Shown here: one piece after another, positions 10,677 to 22,087 of the stretch | Position numbering within the stretch: position 1 is the first letter of the stretch | Layout: every line of letters begins with the position of its first letter | Assembly: GCA_022457155.1 (NCBI GenBank) | Contig: JAJGOT010000195.1 | Location: forward strand, 1,342,992-1,406,991 | Direction: 5' to 3' | Origin: Cladopsammia gracilis | Lineage: Eukaryota; Cnidaria; Anthozoa; Scleractinia; Dendrophylliidae | Length of the DNA stretch: 64,000 nucleotides | The notes under the pieces: model-generated | What the model was told of the DNA's origin: nothing | Seen by the model: only the letters and a program-made list of their open reading frames with translations | Database searches by the model: none | Position numbers and translations under genes: made by a program

Positions 10677-11452
10677 GGCCCCGTCCACACTAATCCGTTT
10701 TCAAATGAAAACGGAGCTGTTTTGCTCCGTTTTCAAAAATATTTGCGTCCACACTTATCGTTTTCGTATCGTTTTCGTCCCTCCACATTACAACGCCGTA
10801 TCCGTTTTGAAAACGCTTTGATACTCTCAGTGCGCATGCTTAAATGAACTCTACGCATGCGCATTTCAATATATCGGCCCGCGAAATTGGCGCCATTCTT
10901 GATTCTTTGTTGTTGAGTGTTGTTGTGGTTTAGAATTCTTCGATATTTTCCTTCTAAACGATGCCAAGAACAGCTGAAAAGCAACCAAAACCTAAAACAG
11001 ACTGTTTCACATGGACTGATGATGAAGTCGAGCTACTTCTGAAAGTTACAAACGAATACAAAGTGCAGAAAAGCACCGAGAGTGTAGACTGGGAGTCAGT
11101 CCAGTCGAAGTATGGTTAAATGGACTTGCAAGAGCGTCAAAAGAGTGGAAATCATTCCGATCAAGAGAGAAGCCACACGGTAGCGTCTGTCCGCCATATT
11201 GGATACTCACGGTCGAGTAGTGGTCTGGCTATTTTGATGACGTAACCGTTTTCAGAAAGCATCTTTTTCTCCGTCCACACCAGAAAACAGCGTTTTCAAA
11301 AAGCATCGTTTTCAAATCGCTCCACTCTGGAGAGCGTTTTCGAATGGCTCCGTTTTCAGTGATCGTTTTCGGCGTTGTAGTGTGGACGATAGCCGTATCC
11401 GGAGCAAAACAGCTCCGTTTTCGTTTGAAAACGGATTAGTGTGGACGGGGCC
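10677..11452 (+). mobile_element. Harbinger-like element, copy 1
   Basis: 776 bp with TIRs beginning GGCCCCGTCCACACTAATCC and a TTA target duplication (10,674-10,676 and 11,453-11,455). Both features fit PIF/Harbinger. Inside is the start of a SANT/Myb-like ORF. No DDE transposase remains, so it is a deletion derivative. A second member lies in opposite orientation at 29,880-30,643. Confidence 0.82.
10961..11119 (+). pseudogene. Truncated SANT/Myb-like DNA-binding ORF of Harbinger element
   Basis: A 52-codon frame starts at ATG and reads CFTWTDDEVELLLKVTNEYK then SVDWESVQSKYG before a TAA stop. The tryptophan spacing and acidic first helix resemble the Myb/SANT (MADF-type) protein that Harbinger elements encode beside the transposase. 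Only the first helices are present; the element is deleted after this point. It could still have been copied from a host gene, but its position inside TIRs argues for the transposon protein. Confidence 0.6.
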
Positions 11453-11728
11453 TTAAAGTGAAATTTAAAGAACAGATATATTCAGTGTCGAACTTTTTTT
11501 TTCAGTCATCAGAAAAGCTTTAGTGACACTTAGGATTAGTAACCACAAACATACAATTGAAACTGGTAGAAATGACGAAATCTCGAGAGATGAAAGACTT
11601 TTTTCTTTATATTCTAATACGCTCCCCCGCTCAACCGAATATAAATCATTTACCATGTAATAAGCAACCACTTATGGGGTGTGTCAACACGAGCCGTGTA
11701 CGGGCGAACTAAAAGAACGGGAAGTAAA

Positions 11729-12760
11729 TTAAATACCCAATGACAATGAAACCGACAACAAAGCAAGAGTATTATCCTTTATGTAGCCATCCTTAGCCTT
11801 GTCTGATTTCCAACGTCCGTGTCTCTTAAACAAACGATCAGAAATCTGGGCATTTGCCGCGGCGGAGGCGCCTCCAGCTCTAAGGCTGTGAAGCCCATAA
11901 TCTTGTTTGGAGAGGCCAACGGCCTCAAAAGCGGAAAGCACTATCTCGCGCGCCCTAGAGTAGGACAATGGGGCAGACCCACGAAAACGATAAGATCCAT
12001 TGCTGCTGCAGAAAACAAGTGGACGGAAAATGAAAACTTCACTGTCTTCTGAAAAAGAAGCAACTGAAAAATAACGAAGGGTTAACATAACAGGACAAGT
12101 AGGCTTTAGGGTTTTAGCAATGACAACCCAAGCTCCATCCCTATAAATGTCCGTCTTGCTACGCTGAACAAAAATTCTCATGAAAGAATCTTCAAATAGA
12201 AAATCACACCTGCGCAATTGAACTAACTCGTTGAAACGGAAAAATCCCGCATAACCCAAAACACACAAACTGAGCAAACGTATATCAGATATAAACTAGT
12301 GGAAGCGGAGCCATAATGCGCAAACAAGCGCTGAACAACTTCAGGAGTAACTGGTTCTTTCTTTCTAATCTGAACACTAAGAAGCCTTTTGGCAGATTCC
12401 AATAATGGAATAACAACAGGTGAATTACATGGGTCGGGATGACCTGCTAAATCATGAAACCACCTAAGCCCGTAATGGACTTCGTCAATAATGTTACAAG
12501 AAACCGATTCTTGTATCAAACTAAGAAAAAATAAAGAAACATAAACGCTAGAAGCGGGAAAAATTACAATCTCCTTGAACTGTGAAGCCCATTTTCTCCA
12601 TGCATTAAAACCTCTTTCATACTTCTTAGCTGTATTTGCGCTTTTGCTCTTGAGAAGAACTTCAGGGAGCTCCTGAGCTGAAACCTTGAGGCGGCTGTCT
12701 TCAACATGTTGAAAACCAGGCTGTAAAGCCTCTCTGACAAAATCTATGGGAACAACGTTA
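11729..12760 (-). pseudogene. DIRS tyrosine recombinase (frameshifted)
   Basis: This is the integrase of a DIRS-type retrotransposon, which inserts circular cDNA by tyrosine-recombinase chemistry and not by a DDE integrase. Reading the minus strand from about 12,760, an N-terminal helical core-binding domain (RKWASQFKEIV, ..YGLRWFHDLAGHPDPC) is followed by the catalytic domain. The latter shows the first catalytic Arg in GFFRFNEL, the HxxR box in LHSLRAGGASAA, then RHGRWKSDKAKDGYI with the nucleophilic Tyr. One frameshift near 12,250-12,290 separates the two halves. The second frame ends at 11,729. All catalytic residues I look for are present, so decay is recent. Confidence 0.82.
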
Positions 12761-13011
12761 GCATTGCAAAAATAAATATCATAACAAACGTGAAACTAAT
12801 TTACAACGCAAAAAACAACCCTGTACAACCCTGTACAAATCTGCACAACGCCACTAGGCGAGAATCAAGCCACTCGGCAAACTAGTTTCATTCGAAACTC
12901 AGTCAAGGAACAAGCAGACGAAACTTCTTGAACTCACGAACATAACCACTGACCAGTGCGAACGTCACTGCAGTCAAAAAACCACTCGGCATAAAAGAAA
13001 AAACGCCATGC
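12761..13011 (-). other. Spacer between DIRS RT/RNase H and recombinase frames
   Basis: About 250 bp without a convincing domain. It contains a short direct repeat of CCCTGTACAA near 12,820 and may be untranslated sequence or the degraded start of the recombinase frame. Confidence 0.4.
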
Positions 13012-13863
13012 CTAAGAACTGTGACCCCTAGCGTCAATTCTGACAGCTAGAACCGCACTATTGAACTTATCAGAGCCTATGAGCGAATCCTTATAACACC
13101 CAAGAGCAAATATCCCCGAGGGATCTGGGAAGTAAATGGACCCAACAACGTATGGTTGAAAATCAAGCGAGCTCGCAAATAGAAAAGGCCAAAAAACGTT
13201 AGACGGCCAATAAGGGACCACTAAAGTCCCAAAGGCGCCACATGAAACAAGATGTTGGATCACCCTTGTGATACAATGTACTGGCGGAACGAGCCAATTA
13301 TTCTCTGCCGTCCAAGAGACTGAAAAAGCGTCAACAGCTTCTGAGCCTGATACACAAAACCTAGAATTGAATCTAGGGAGATGGGCATTGGACGCGTTAG
13401 CAAACCTATCAACGGTATGGGGACCCCAGATAGAATCTAAATGGGCAAAAAAACCCCTGGGTAGTATACCAGTCGTCGTAATCGATAATGTTGCTAATTT
13501 CATCCGCACAAACATTAAGCTCTCTGGGAACCCATTGAGGAACAAGACGAACATTAAAAATCCTACAGAAATCAAAAATCTCAAGCGCAATAGAATGCAA
13601 TTCTGCTTTAGGACTCCCTATGTCAACTATACGGACCGCCCCTTGATTGTCAGAGTGCCATTTAACGGACTTGCCCTGAACTGAATCCTTAAACGATGTT
13701 AAAGCAAAAAACACGGCTTTAAGTTCTCTCCATGTAGAGCTCTTCATAGCCTCACATGGACTCCACATACGGTGGCATACTTGGCTAGTACCGACAAGGT
13801 AAGCGCCACAGGCTACGTTACTAGCATCTGAAAAACTAAGCAAACAAGGCGCCTGATAAGGCA
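13012..13863 (-). pseudogene. DIRS RNase H and following domain (two frames)
   Basis: Minus strand, downstream of the RT. The first frame (13,863 to about 13,410) carries RNase H residues: Asp in FSDASNVACGAYL, Glu in STWRELKAVFFAL, Asp in HSDNQGAVRIV. These are the D-E-D set that removes RNA from the RNA-DNA hybrid. After a frameshift near 13,455, a second frame (to 13,012) continues with VDRFANASNAHLPRFNSRF and a WPSNVFWPFL stretch. The same segment lies between RNase H and recombinase in the second DIRS remnant at 53-54.5 kb. I do not assign it a function; I saw no clear methyltransferase motif. Confidence 0.78.
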
Positions 13864-14704
13864 CTATAAGTCTAGAATTAAGGCTCGCGCGATATTGTTT
13901 TTCCAGAAAAATATTTCCGAAAGACTATCGTTATGAAGCCCGATATTGAACCGAGAATCCCACGAAGACCTGGAGTCTATGACCTTGTACAAAAAACGGG
14001 TCTTAAGACGAGTCAAATTACCCAAGACTGGTGACATTGACATAACATGGCCTGCGATCGAGGCGCAATCCCGAGCAGTGACGTACGGAGCCGATTGAAG
14101 GAATTTCTCTAAAAATCCAATAAAATTGGAAATACGCCTATCAGAGATAGAAAACGAACCAGAAACAAGATTCCAGTTCAAACCCAACCAAACAAGTGAC
14201 TGCGTAGGTTCCCAAGTAGATTTAGCGGAATTAGCGACAAAACCTGCATAACCCAGCGATGTCCGAACGAGCAATGAATGATCCTTAGCAATCCGCAATG
14301 AATCACCCTCACCACACCCGTCGTCGAGAAACACGACTATTTTGATGCCACTAAGTCTCCAAAACTTAACAAGCGGCCTGAGACATTTGGTAAAAATGTA
14401 CGGGGCGGAACTAAGGCCGAAAGGGAGAACTGTGAAACAAAAATATCTGACAGTTCCAGAAAAATTCCAGGAAAACCCCCAAAAAGTTTGATGATCTGGA
14501 AAAATATCAAAATGATGATAGCCAGACTTGAGATCAACACTGAAAAGGAAACCACCCTTGTTTACATATGATAACAAGACCCTCCAATCTTCGCTCTTAA
14601 ACTTCTGCTTCCAAATAGACTGGTTGACATGCCTCAAATCGAGAATAAGCCTTTTCTTGCCTGACGATTGAATCGACACAGAAAGCGGGTTAACAACGTG
14701 TGGG
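13864..14704 (-). pseudogene. DIRS reverse transcriptase, C-terminal part
   Basis: Minus strand. The frame shows RT motif A (FSVDLKSGYHHFDI), motif B (LPFGLSSAPYIF) and motif C (VVFLDDG), so the three catalytic aspartates are present. It is preceded by KKRLILDLRHVNQ, the usual entry to the fingers. The N-terminal part of the same frame is found at 17,344-17,673, beyond a 2.6-kb insertion. Joining the two flanks at the duplicated ACAAAG target restores one reading frame, so the insertion came after the DIRS element. The frame ends at 13,864; RNase H follows in another frame. Confidence 0.83.
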
Positions 14705-14978
14705 ACAAAGGAGGGTGTGAATGGGGTTAACCGACTAGCGACAAAGGGCGAAAAATATTACTGACTACCGACAAAACGAGGAAAAAATTACCGACTAGCG
14801 ACAAATTCTAACCGACAACCGACATGGTCCGACGTTATAGGGATGTTTGTATTCAGAAAGAAGAGCATTTTGGTTTTATTTTTAGCGCAGGAAATGTCCG
14901 GATCCTTTGGCGGGCTCTATTTCACCAGACGTAGCCACATTAATTCCAAATTTCGTCAATTATCGAATTTCCTGTCTA

Positions 14979-16115
14979 ATATATATAGATAGGCAAGCCT
15001 AACAGCGTCGCACTTTGAACAAGCTTAACTAAGGTGAAACTTAACTAAGGTGAAAGGTTGGAAGCGCAAGAATTAAGATTAACAACCGGGCTATTTTCAA
15101 TTTTAGCAATTCTCAAAAACAGTAAGCTTATTACCCGACCGTCTGCACAGTACATTTAGACCGTACAAAAATTCACAAAAACAACTTTTCTCTGTCTATA
15201 ATAACTAGTACGACTACTTTCCGAATAAAATACAGTTTTTGTTTGTCAAAAATTGCCGGAGAAACTGATTTGGAAATCACAATTGCAAAAATACACAAAC
15301 ATAAGCCCTTATTTGCATAAGGCGACGCGAGTGAAGACAGAAAATCTAAGTCTTGTTTTGTTTACATAAAATCGCTTTTTAATCTATGTAATGGATGAAC
15401 AAAGACATAAAAACGGACAACACAATCTTCTTTCGAAAATTTTATTCAAATCTCCATTAATTTATGTTTAAAAGCAAACACGTACCATTTATAGTGCATC
15501 AAGGCAGAGCTGTCCTCTATGAAATTCAAGATAACAACACGACTTAAACTTAAGAGAACACAAAGGAAAAGTCAATCAAAAATTGATATTAACATAAATT
15601 ACCATCGAAAATTTGATTTATTTTACCTTTAAAGCACTGGACTGCTTGGAAATTCGTTAAAACTTCTTCGGTTCTGAAATCCGTAATAAAAACAAGGCAT
15701 CTCCCCGCATTGCTCCTGCATTGATAATATGAAGTTCCTCGAAGCAACATTGTATCCCTGAAAGCTCTTCTTTTTCCACTAAAGCGGCTTCTGAGTATCC
15801 CTTAATTAGTATCCCTGTCTTGAGTAGCAAACCGCGAAAAACTGCAGGGAAATAACGACTTTAATTCTCCACTAAACACAACAATCCAACTAAAGTGTTT
15901 ACCGAGCTCACGCCGCGCGAAAAACAAAGCCTCGGTACTCCTCGGTTTGCTTTCAAAATTGCTAAGATCCCGGATGTTGTTCCAAGACCGCGGGCGGACG
16001 GGCACACACGCGCCCGCGAAACATTCCGCTAGCCATGACCATGAAAAATGCGGGCAATAGGTTCTATGGGTATGGGGCTGCGCAGCCTGGCCTTCGGCCC
16101 GGCGACTGCTCCGCT
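14979..16115 (+). repeat. Hairpin-ended dispersed repeat, copy 1
   Basis: Starts near ATATATAGATAGGC and ends shortly after a GC-rich hairpin (about 16,085-16,103; CCTGGCCTTCGGCCCGG) followed by CTGCTCCGCTA. Two relatives occur at 31,197-31,520 (5' part) and 33,777-35,248 (3' part). A terminal hairpin close to the 3' end, no TIR and no target duplication suggest a non-autonomous Helitron-like family, but the end does not read CTRR. Helitron identity is only a possibility. Confidence 0.6.
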
Positions 16116-16182
16116 ACAAATTACTTTAAAGCCCCGGGATCCTCCTTTTCGGAGAGCAGCGGCGGGCTCATTTCTAGAACAG

Positions 16183-16297
16183 CGGCTCGTAAGCGAGCCG
16201 ACGAGACGCCCTGCTGTTGTGTCATGATTCTCAGATACTTTTGCCTAAACTTTTGCCTGCATTTGAGACGTCAATATAAAGTCGTATTGACGTCTCA
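16183..16297. repeat. Two short perfect hairpins
   Basis: CGGCTCGTAAGCGAGCCG at 16,183-16,200 and GAGACGTCAATA with its complement around 16,266-16,297. Both lie inside the 2.6-kb element after the hairpin-ended repeat and look like palindromic remnants; no function is assigned. Confidence 0.6.
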
Positions 16298-17343
16298 AAA
16301 GTCAGCCTGTGATTGGTTGAAAACTTCCCGCGGCAATTTAATGAATTCCTTCCCTACAAAAGAAAAGCTTCAAATTATCTTCAAAGTAAGGGCTAAAATG
16401 TTAATTACTTTGTCAAGTTTGGTAGATAAAACAACACTGTATTCAATGAAACGATCCTTTCTATTGAAAGTTAACGATGAGATGGGTTTTAAATATCTTT
16501 TTGTTTGTTTGAACAGTTTGTTTACATCAAACTGTGCTTTGCGCGCGCTAATCACGCCACAACGCGTTGTTAGCATACAATTTGTGGACGAATTGATGAG
16601 TATGAGACAGATTCGGATAACTTTACGAGGAATCAGACTTTGAAGAACATTCAGAGCTTGTCAACATAGCGTATGTTACACGATCCGGCAGGGCTGTTCG
16701 TGCATTTGTGCGTCTCGACATCTGACGGTAAAATCACTAAAGATCCATTAAACGGTGCAGATTGATACGCATGGCAGCGAAATTTTTGGCAAAACAACAA
16801 AAGAAACCCCACAACAAAGCTACGAGAGCCGTTGAATAATAAGTGTAATAAGTGTTGTGGACGTCTTGGGAAAAAAAAGACTTCCGTAGCTAACAAAATT
16901 ACGCATCCCAAAGGCTAAAGTGGGCATTTCACTCTTGTCAAATTTACCTCTCTTGATTTACTTCGATGCCCTGTAATCGACAGGAAAACAAATCCACATC
17001 TAGAATAAAAGCTTTGGTGATTTTATCGGTATACTAGATTTGCAAATAAAAGTGGGGTAGACGATCACGTTGCTAAAAAACAAAGTTATATAACTAGGTT
17101 TAAGTGCAATCAAATAATGAATTATTACAAGTTTTACACTTCGTCTAGAGTTTAAAGTCTTAAAACTGCGCAAATTACATAATAAATGTGAATAATTAAC
17201 TTGCAGGATCTTGCATTTTTAATTATTAACTGAGATTTACCGACAACCGACAAAGGTCGAAAATTTTAACCGACAACCGACAAAGTAATGAAATTTTAAC
17301 CGACAACCGACATGTGGACCCCCCCATTCAGACCCTCACAAAG

Positions 17344-17673
17344 GGTACCTCAACCACCGAGTGATTGCAAACTAATTCAGATATAGCCGACTCGACAAAA
17401 CGCATTGTCCAAAGCTGACCTATTGTTACGAAAAAGTGCCCTGCTAGGGGTACTGAGAAAAGGGATGCGATAACCGAACTTGATAGTATCAGTAACAAAG
17501 CTATTGGCGCCAATAGAATACCAATAATGGAGCGCGGCCTTAAGCCTGCCTTTCAGTACAGGCAAAACAGAGTTCTGTTCATATTCGAATAGATTTCGAT
17601 CGTAATCGAAATCGACTAAAGAACTAAAGTCTCTTTCTCTGAAAAACTCTAAGCTGGAAAAATCCATAATCAC
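17344..17673 (-). pseudogene. DIRS reverse transcriptase, N-terminal part
   Basis: Minus-strand frame starting with ATG at 17,673 (MIMDFSSLEFFRERDF). It runs through LKGRLKAALHYWYSIGANSF and GYRIPFLSTP to VVEVPFV, then meets the inserted element. The downstream continuation is at 14,704. The GxLKAALHYW and GYxIPF patterns are the usual N-terminal lead of DIRS RT frames. The frame opens just after the gag stop. Confidence 0.78.
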
Positions 17674-17716
17674 AAAATAAATACTTAACTTCTACTCCAA
17701 GTTCTTGGGAAGGTTT

Positions 17717-18439
17717 TTATTTACCTCCAAGGTTTGAGGAGAAACCGGAATTCAACTGGCTGGAACTTGAAGGTCTGGGTTGGGAATGTCCAGGACACTC
17801 GGATCTCCAATGACCTTGCCGACCACTAGCGAAGCAGAAATCGCCAGGCTTTGCTTTACTAGCGGGTGCAAAGGAACGAGAAGCGGAAGCAAAATTGAAC
17901 TGACGCTGGCCAGCAAAAGAAGTGGTGGTTGCAGATGGTTGACTCTGCCTGGCTGCGGACTTCGTTTTTTCTGCTGCTGCCGATCTTTTCGTTTGCGAAG
18001 GGCCCTCTGCTCTGCGCATCGAATTCGCTTTTCGTCCTCCGATCCGCTAGCCAATTCGTCAGATAAATATTCGTTGACCAAGTCCCAACCGGCAGCGGAT
18101 TTATCGGCCAATCTGACAAGTTTGTTGCGTTTCTTTATGTCAGCGTCTAGCTCTTCTAGATAAAAGCGGGCGACTTCAAATTTCCTTTTAGCGAGAGCGG
18201 TGGAAGCCGATTGAACCTTCTCTGCAAGGCCGGAATTGAAGTAGAACTGCCTTTTGTTCCCCTCAAACTTGAAGGATATTTTGGATTCCTCTTTCAACTT
18301 CTTAGCAATAGAATCACTGTTGCTTAAGGAGTCTTCCTGGATGTCCTAGGATGTCCTGGATGTCCTAGGAGTCCGTTGTGAAGAGTCGTCAAAAGGAACC
18401 TCAAGATTTGATTCTACGCCGTTTCCAGTGTCGGACATA
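17717..18439 (-). pseudogene. DIRS gag-like protein (frameshifted)
   Basis: Minus strand. The start is probably ATG at about 18,439 (MSDTGNGVESN). A short tandem repeat of AGGACATCC near 18,335-18,375 then breaks the frame. The main frame (18,297 to about 18,000) includes a helical region (ELDADIKKRNKLVRLADKS) and a basic, charged run (EDEKRIRCAEQRALRKRK). The reading then shifts to a Ser/Ala/Gln-rich frame ending at 17,717 that contains a zinc-knuckle-like CFASGRQGHWRSEC. The expected second Cys is Ser there. It is the capsid-type ORF of the element by position, charge and knuckle. Confidence 0.72.
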
Positions 18440-19188
18440 ATTTAGAGGCGAACAGAGTGCGGTCGTATGACTCGAATGAATACAAATGAAGGCCTCACCG
18501 TATATATACCCGACACCCCGCTAATGAAGCATTGTGACAAAGTGTCACAAACGCCCAAAAATGAGGTTACGTAACCCATGATAAATACATGTCTGTGGTC
18601 TCAATAATATCGAAGATGAAATCCATTTTCTGTTAATTATTCGTGAATTAGAGATGATTTCTATAATAAAATATATAATCGATTGCCGAATTCCAATCAA
18701 TTACCACTGAATGAATTGATTGCAAAATTGATGAACTCCGAGGATTATTTTATAAACATGCAGCTGTTAAATTTCATTTCTTCCTGTTTTGATCAGCGAA
18801 ACAAAATTGTTATCAGTCCAGTCTAGTAAGATTTAATGCTATGATTATTTTTGTTTGTTTGTTAGCTTTATTTGTTAACTTTCTATATAATCTTACGCTT
18901 TTGCAATACTGTAATCGATTTATAGTCATGCAAATAAAGCTTGTTGTTGTTGTTGTTGTAATAAGGCAGCTAATACACTTACTGATACATCAAGAGTAGC
19001 TGCCAATTCGTCAACAAACCTATATGCCCCCAACACCTTACCTTGGCGGCTAAAAGGAATAAAATTACGAACAATGTTTTGTGTTTATCTCTCACTTCCA
19101 GAAATAATAATGAGCTGTTATATTACTGTAAGAAGATATATTAGCTCGATGCATATTCTTATTTTTAGAATTTTAGTCAATCCGATTG
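18440..19188. other. Spacer between DIRS and Gypsy elements
   Basis: 18,440-18,540 is the DIRS 5' region, with a TATATATA near 18,499 that could be its minus-strand TATA box. About 18,830-18,962 looks like the 3' end of a non-LTR retroposon on the plus strand: it ends in an ATAAAGCTTG segment and a (TTG)n run. The remainder is AT-rich and unassigned. Confidence 0.5.
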
Positions 19189-19338
19189 TGTGGTGTACTG
19201 GGAACTAGTATAACACGCTGTAACATCCAGGACCTCATGTAACTGGGGAGAAGATTAAAACATGACGGCGACCTAGTCTGGTTCTTTGCTTGTGACTTTG
19301 TGTCCTGACTTCGTGTCTCTTCTTCGGTCTAAAACACT
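19189..19338 (+). repeat. 5' LTR of Gypsy element
   Basis: About 150 bp starting TGTGGTGTACTGGGAACTAG and ending near CTAAAACACT. It matches 23,481-23,623 with a handful of substitutions and small indels. The following ATTGGCGACGAGG is a plausible primer-binding site. The exact last base is uncertain. Confidence 0.85.
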
Positions 19339-19363
19339 ACATTGGCGACGAGGATTTGTTTCA

Positions 19364-20446
19364 ATGGCGGAAAGGGCTCTGCAAACGCTGGATCTATCGG
19401 GATCCTCGGCACAAGTAGCGAACAAATGGCGAAAATGGAAACGTGCATTTGAATATTACGCCGAAGGAAAAGGTCTGGACAACACGAGAAAGAAAACTTC
19501 ACAGCTTCTTCACTTCGCGGGAATGGAAGTGCAGGATAATTTTGAAGATATCGAAGATCCTGACCCAACAGCCGATCAAGACCCATACGCAGTATGTATT
19601 AGAAAGCTGGATAACCATTTTCGGGCCGAAGAAAACATTCCTTTCGAACGCCACGTGTTCCGACAGTTGGCTCAAGAAGAACCTGTGGATAAGTTCGTGG
19701 TGCGTCTTCGCCAGCAGGCAAGACATTGTAACTTCGGGGATTCTCTCGATGACAACCTACGTGATCAGTTAATTGAGAAATTACCCGATATGGAGCTGAA
19801 GAAGAAGTTATTGGAAACAAGAAACATTACTTTACTACAAGTTTTGGAAAAAGCGACAGCATCGGAAGCAGCGGGTCAGCAAATAGAGCACATGGCGAGT
19901 GGAGTGGATGTAAACGCAGTTACAAAGAAGGAATACAAAGCAGGTGAACACTCGTGGAAGACGTGTTTTAGTTGTGGGAAAAAGGGACATTTCTCACGGG
20001 ATGCGTGCTGTCCAGCAAAAGGGAGGAAATGTGCGAAGTGTTCGTGGTACGGCCATTTTGCTTGGTGTTGCAAATCTAACAGCCGCATTACACCTGAAAA
20101 GGGGAGAGAAACCCGTCCAAAGAATGCCACAGACAACAAAAAGAAGTACAACAGCCAGACCAATCAAGTGGAAGGTTTTGTGGAGGGTGATAGCTACAAT
20201 GAAGAGAACCCAGCCTTCGCATTTATGGTGGTAGAAGGAACTAACGAGGAAGTTTGTAAGGTGTCGACAGCAAGCGAGCCTACGTTGAAAGTGAGTATAA
20301 ATGGAATTGCTAAGGAAGTGTTGATTGATTCTGGGTCCATGAGCAACTTAATGGGGGAGGAAGATTTCCAGAAATTAAAGAGTGCGGGTTTTAAGGGGGA
20401 CATTGAACATTGCTCAAAAAAGTTGTTTGCCTATGGCCGGGGGTAA
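19364..20446 (+). pseudogene. Gypsy gag and start of protease
   Basis: Frame opens at ATG 19,364 (MAERALQTLDLSGSSAQ), shortly after the primer-binding site. A helical gag region (KWRKWKRAFEYYAEGK; EEPVDKFVVRLRQQARHC) is followed by two zinc knuckles, CFSCGKKGHFSRDACC and CAKCSWYGHFAWCC, which bind RNA. Then comes the aspartic protease active site VLIDSGSMSNLM. The frame breaks near 20,440; protease continues in the next frame. Gag and protease appear to share one frame, as in many elements of this clade. Confidence 0.85.
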
Positions 20447-22087
20447 GGAAATTGATGTGATTGGCCAGTTCGGGGCTGAAATGTCTATAGGAAATGCTAA
20501 AGTAACTTCCAAGTTTATTCTGGTCAAGCATGGGCGTTGCATACTAGGAAATGTTACTGCAAAGGAACTGGGTATCCTTAACATTGGGCCCAAGGATAAC
20601 CCCGTCGAAACCAGCTGTAATGAAGTCCAAAGTGACTTTGCGGATCAGCTTAAAGCTGAGTACCCTAAAGTGTTTGTGGGAATTGGAAAACTAAAAGATT
20701 TCAAGCTGAAGCTGCATGTAGATCCAAATGTACCTCCAGTTGCACAGAAATGGGGGCGCGTACCCTTCGCACTTCGTGACAAAGTGAAAGCTAAGACGGA
20801 AGAATTGTTGAAAGAATTGATATTATCGAGAGCGTAGATTGTTCGAGAACGATTACCTATACCAACTATTGATGAAGTGCTGGAGGAGCTCAATGGTAGT
20901 TCGGTCTTTTCCACGCTAGACCTGCGTTGTGGTTTTCACCAGATAGAGCTGCAAGAAGAGTCAAGGGACATAACTACCTTCCTAACTCATGAAGGTTTGT
21001 TTCGTTACAAGAGGTTAAGTTTTGGGGTAAATGCAGCACCGGAGAAAAACCAGCTTGTCATTAGTCAGGTTATCGCAGATATAGGTGGAGTTGTTAACAT
21101 GCCGACGACTTGATTGGTCATGGAAAGACAGTTACTGAACACGACCAGAACTAACACAAGGTGTTAGCTAGGTTGGAAGAGAAGAATCTGACCTTAAATA
21201 GTGAGAAGTGTACCTTTAGAATGAGTAAAGTGGTTTTCATGGGAATTCTCTTGTCTGAGCATGGCATTGGACCCACTGAGGAGAAAGTGCGAGCAGTGAA
21301 AGAGGCAAGCCGCCCCTCTTCAGTTTCAGAGGTGAGAAGTTTTTTTGGGTCTCGTTGGATTCAGCTCAAGATTTATCCCGGAGTTTGCAACCAAAGCTGA
21401 ACCCCTAAGGGTACTCTGTCGAAAGGATGAAAAGTTTGAGTGGGGGAAAGCACAAGAGGAAGCTTTCAACACACTGAAAGAAGAACTTGCAGGAGCATCT
21501 ATGCTTGCTTATTTTGACAGGAAAGCACACACACACGGGTCATAGCAAATGCCAGCCCGGTTGGTCTTGGTGCTGTTTTGGTGCAGGAAGTAGACGGACA
21601 GAGCCGTGCGGTATGTTATGCTAGCAGAAATCTTAGCGCCACTGAGCGTCGGTACAGCCAAACAGAGAAAGAAGCCTTAACGCTCGTCTGGGCTTGCGAG
21701 AGGTTTAATTTATACTTGTACGGTCTACCCCAGCTCGACTTGGTGACTGACCATCAAGCACTGAAGACCATCTATGGTCCAAGGTCAAACCCGCCGGCGC
21801 GCATTGAACTCTGCGTGTTGCGGTTACAGCCTTACCACTACAGAGTGTGCTATGTGCCCTCCAGAGAGAACATTGCAGACGCCCTGTCTCGTCTAACAAA
21901 AATACCAGCGGCGAAAGGATATGTCCAAGATAAAGAATATGTGCGTGAAGTTACCCTGCAAGCAGAACCAGTTGCTCTAAGAATCGAAGAGATAGAAGAA
22001 GCTTCATTTCAAGATGAAGAATTAGCAGTTGTGCGTGAGTCACTGAAAACGGGAGACTGGAGGAAAGCTCCGAAAGCTTATGTGTAG
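20382..22087 (+). pseudogene. Gypsy protease end, reverse transcriptase and RNase H (broken)
   Basis: The first frame (to 20,837) carries the end of protease and the RT lead (HVDPNVPPVAQKWGRVPF). A TAG stop and an apparent loss of about a hundred bases remove the usual segment before the RT core. The core resumes with PIPTIDEV and FSTLDLRCGFHQIEL (motif A). A one-base loss near 21,103 falls in the YADD box, leaving only ADDLIGHGK in another frame. The thumb and RNase H follow (FMGILLSEHGIGP; ASPVGLGAVLVQ; YSQTEKEALTLVWACERF; DHQALKTIY), crossing frameshifts near 21,345 and 21,540. The final frame ends at 22,087. Confidence 0.83.

Larger units (their letters stand above)
14711..17337. mobile_element. 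2.6-kb TIR element inserted in the DIRS RT
   Basis: Ends are GAGGGTGTGAATGGGG and, inverted on the right, GAGGGTCTGAATGGGG. ACAAAG is duplicated outside (14,705-14,710 and 17,338-17,343), and removing the element plus one copy restores the DIRS reading frame, so the boundaries are exact. Just inside each end are about three imperfect copies of an ACCGACAACCGACA motif, in the same orientation at both ends. No transposase or integrase is visible. A 6-bp target is known for Polinton/Maverick, Dada and IS3EU-type elements; I cannot choose among them. It contains a copy of the hairpin-ended repeat (about 14,979-16,115) as nested or internal sequence. Confidence 0.85.

Noticed and set aside
16035..16643. 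Plus-strand open frame of 202 codons
   Set aside because: It spans a repeat end, two hairpins and unrelated sequence inside the 2.6-kb element; no coherent domain or start context.
17780..18163. Plus-strand open frame of 127 codons
   Set aside because: It lies antisense to the DIRS gag frame, which has the zinc-knuckle-like motif and the expected order; it is a shadow.
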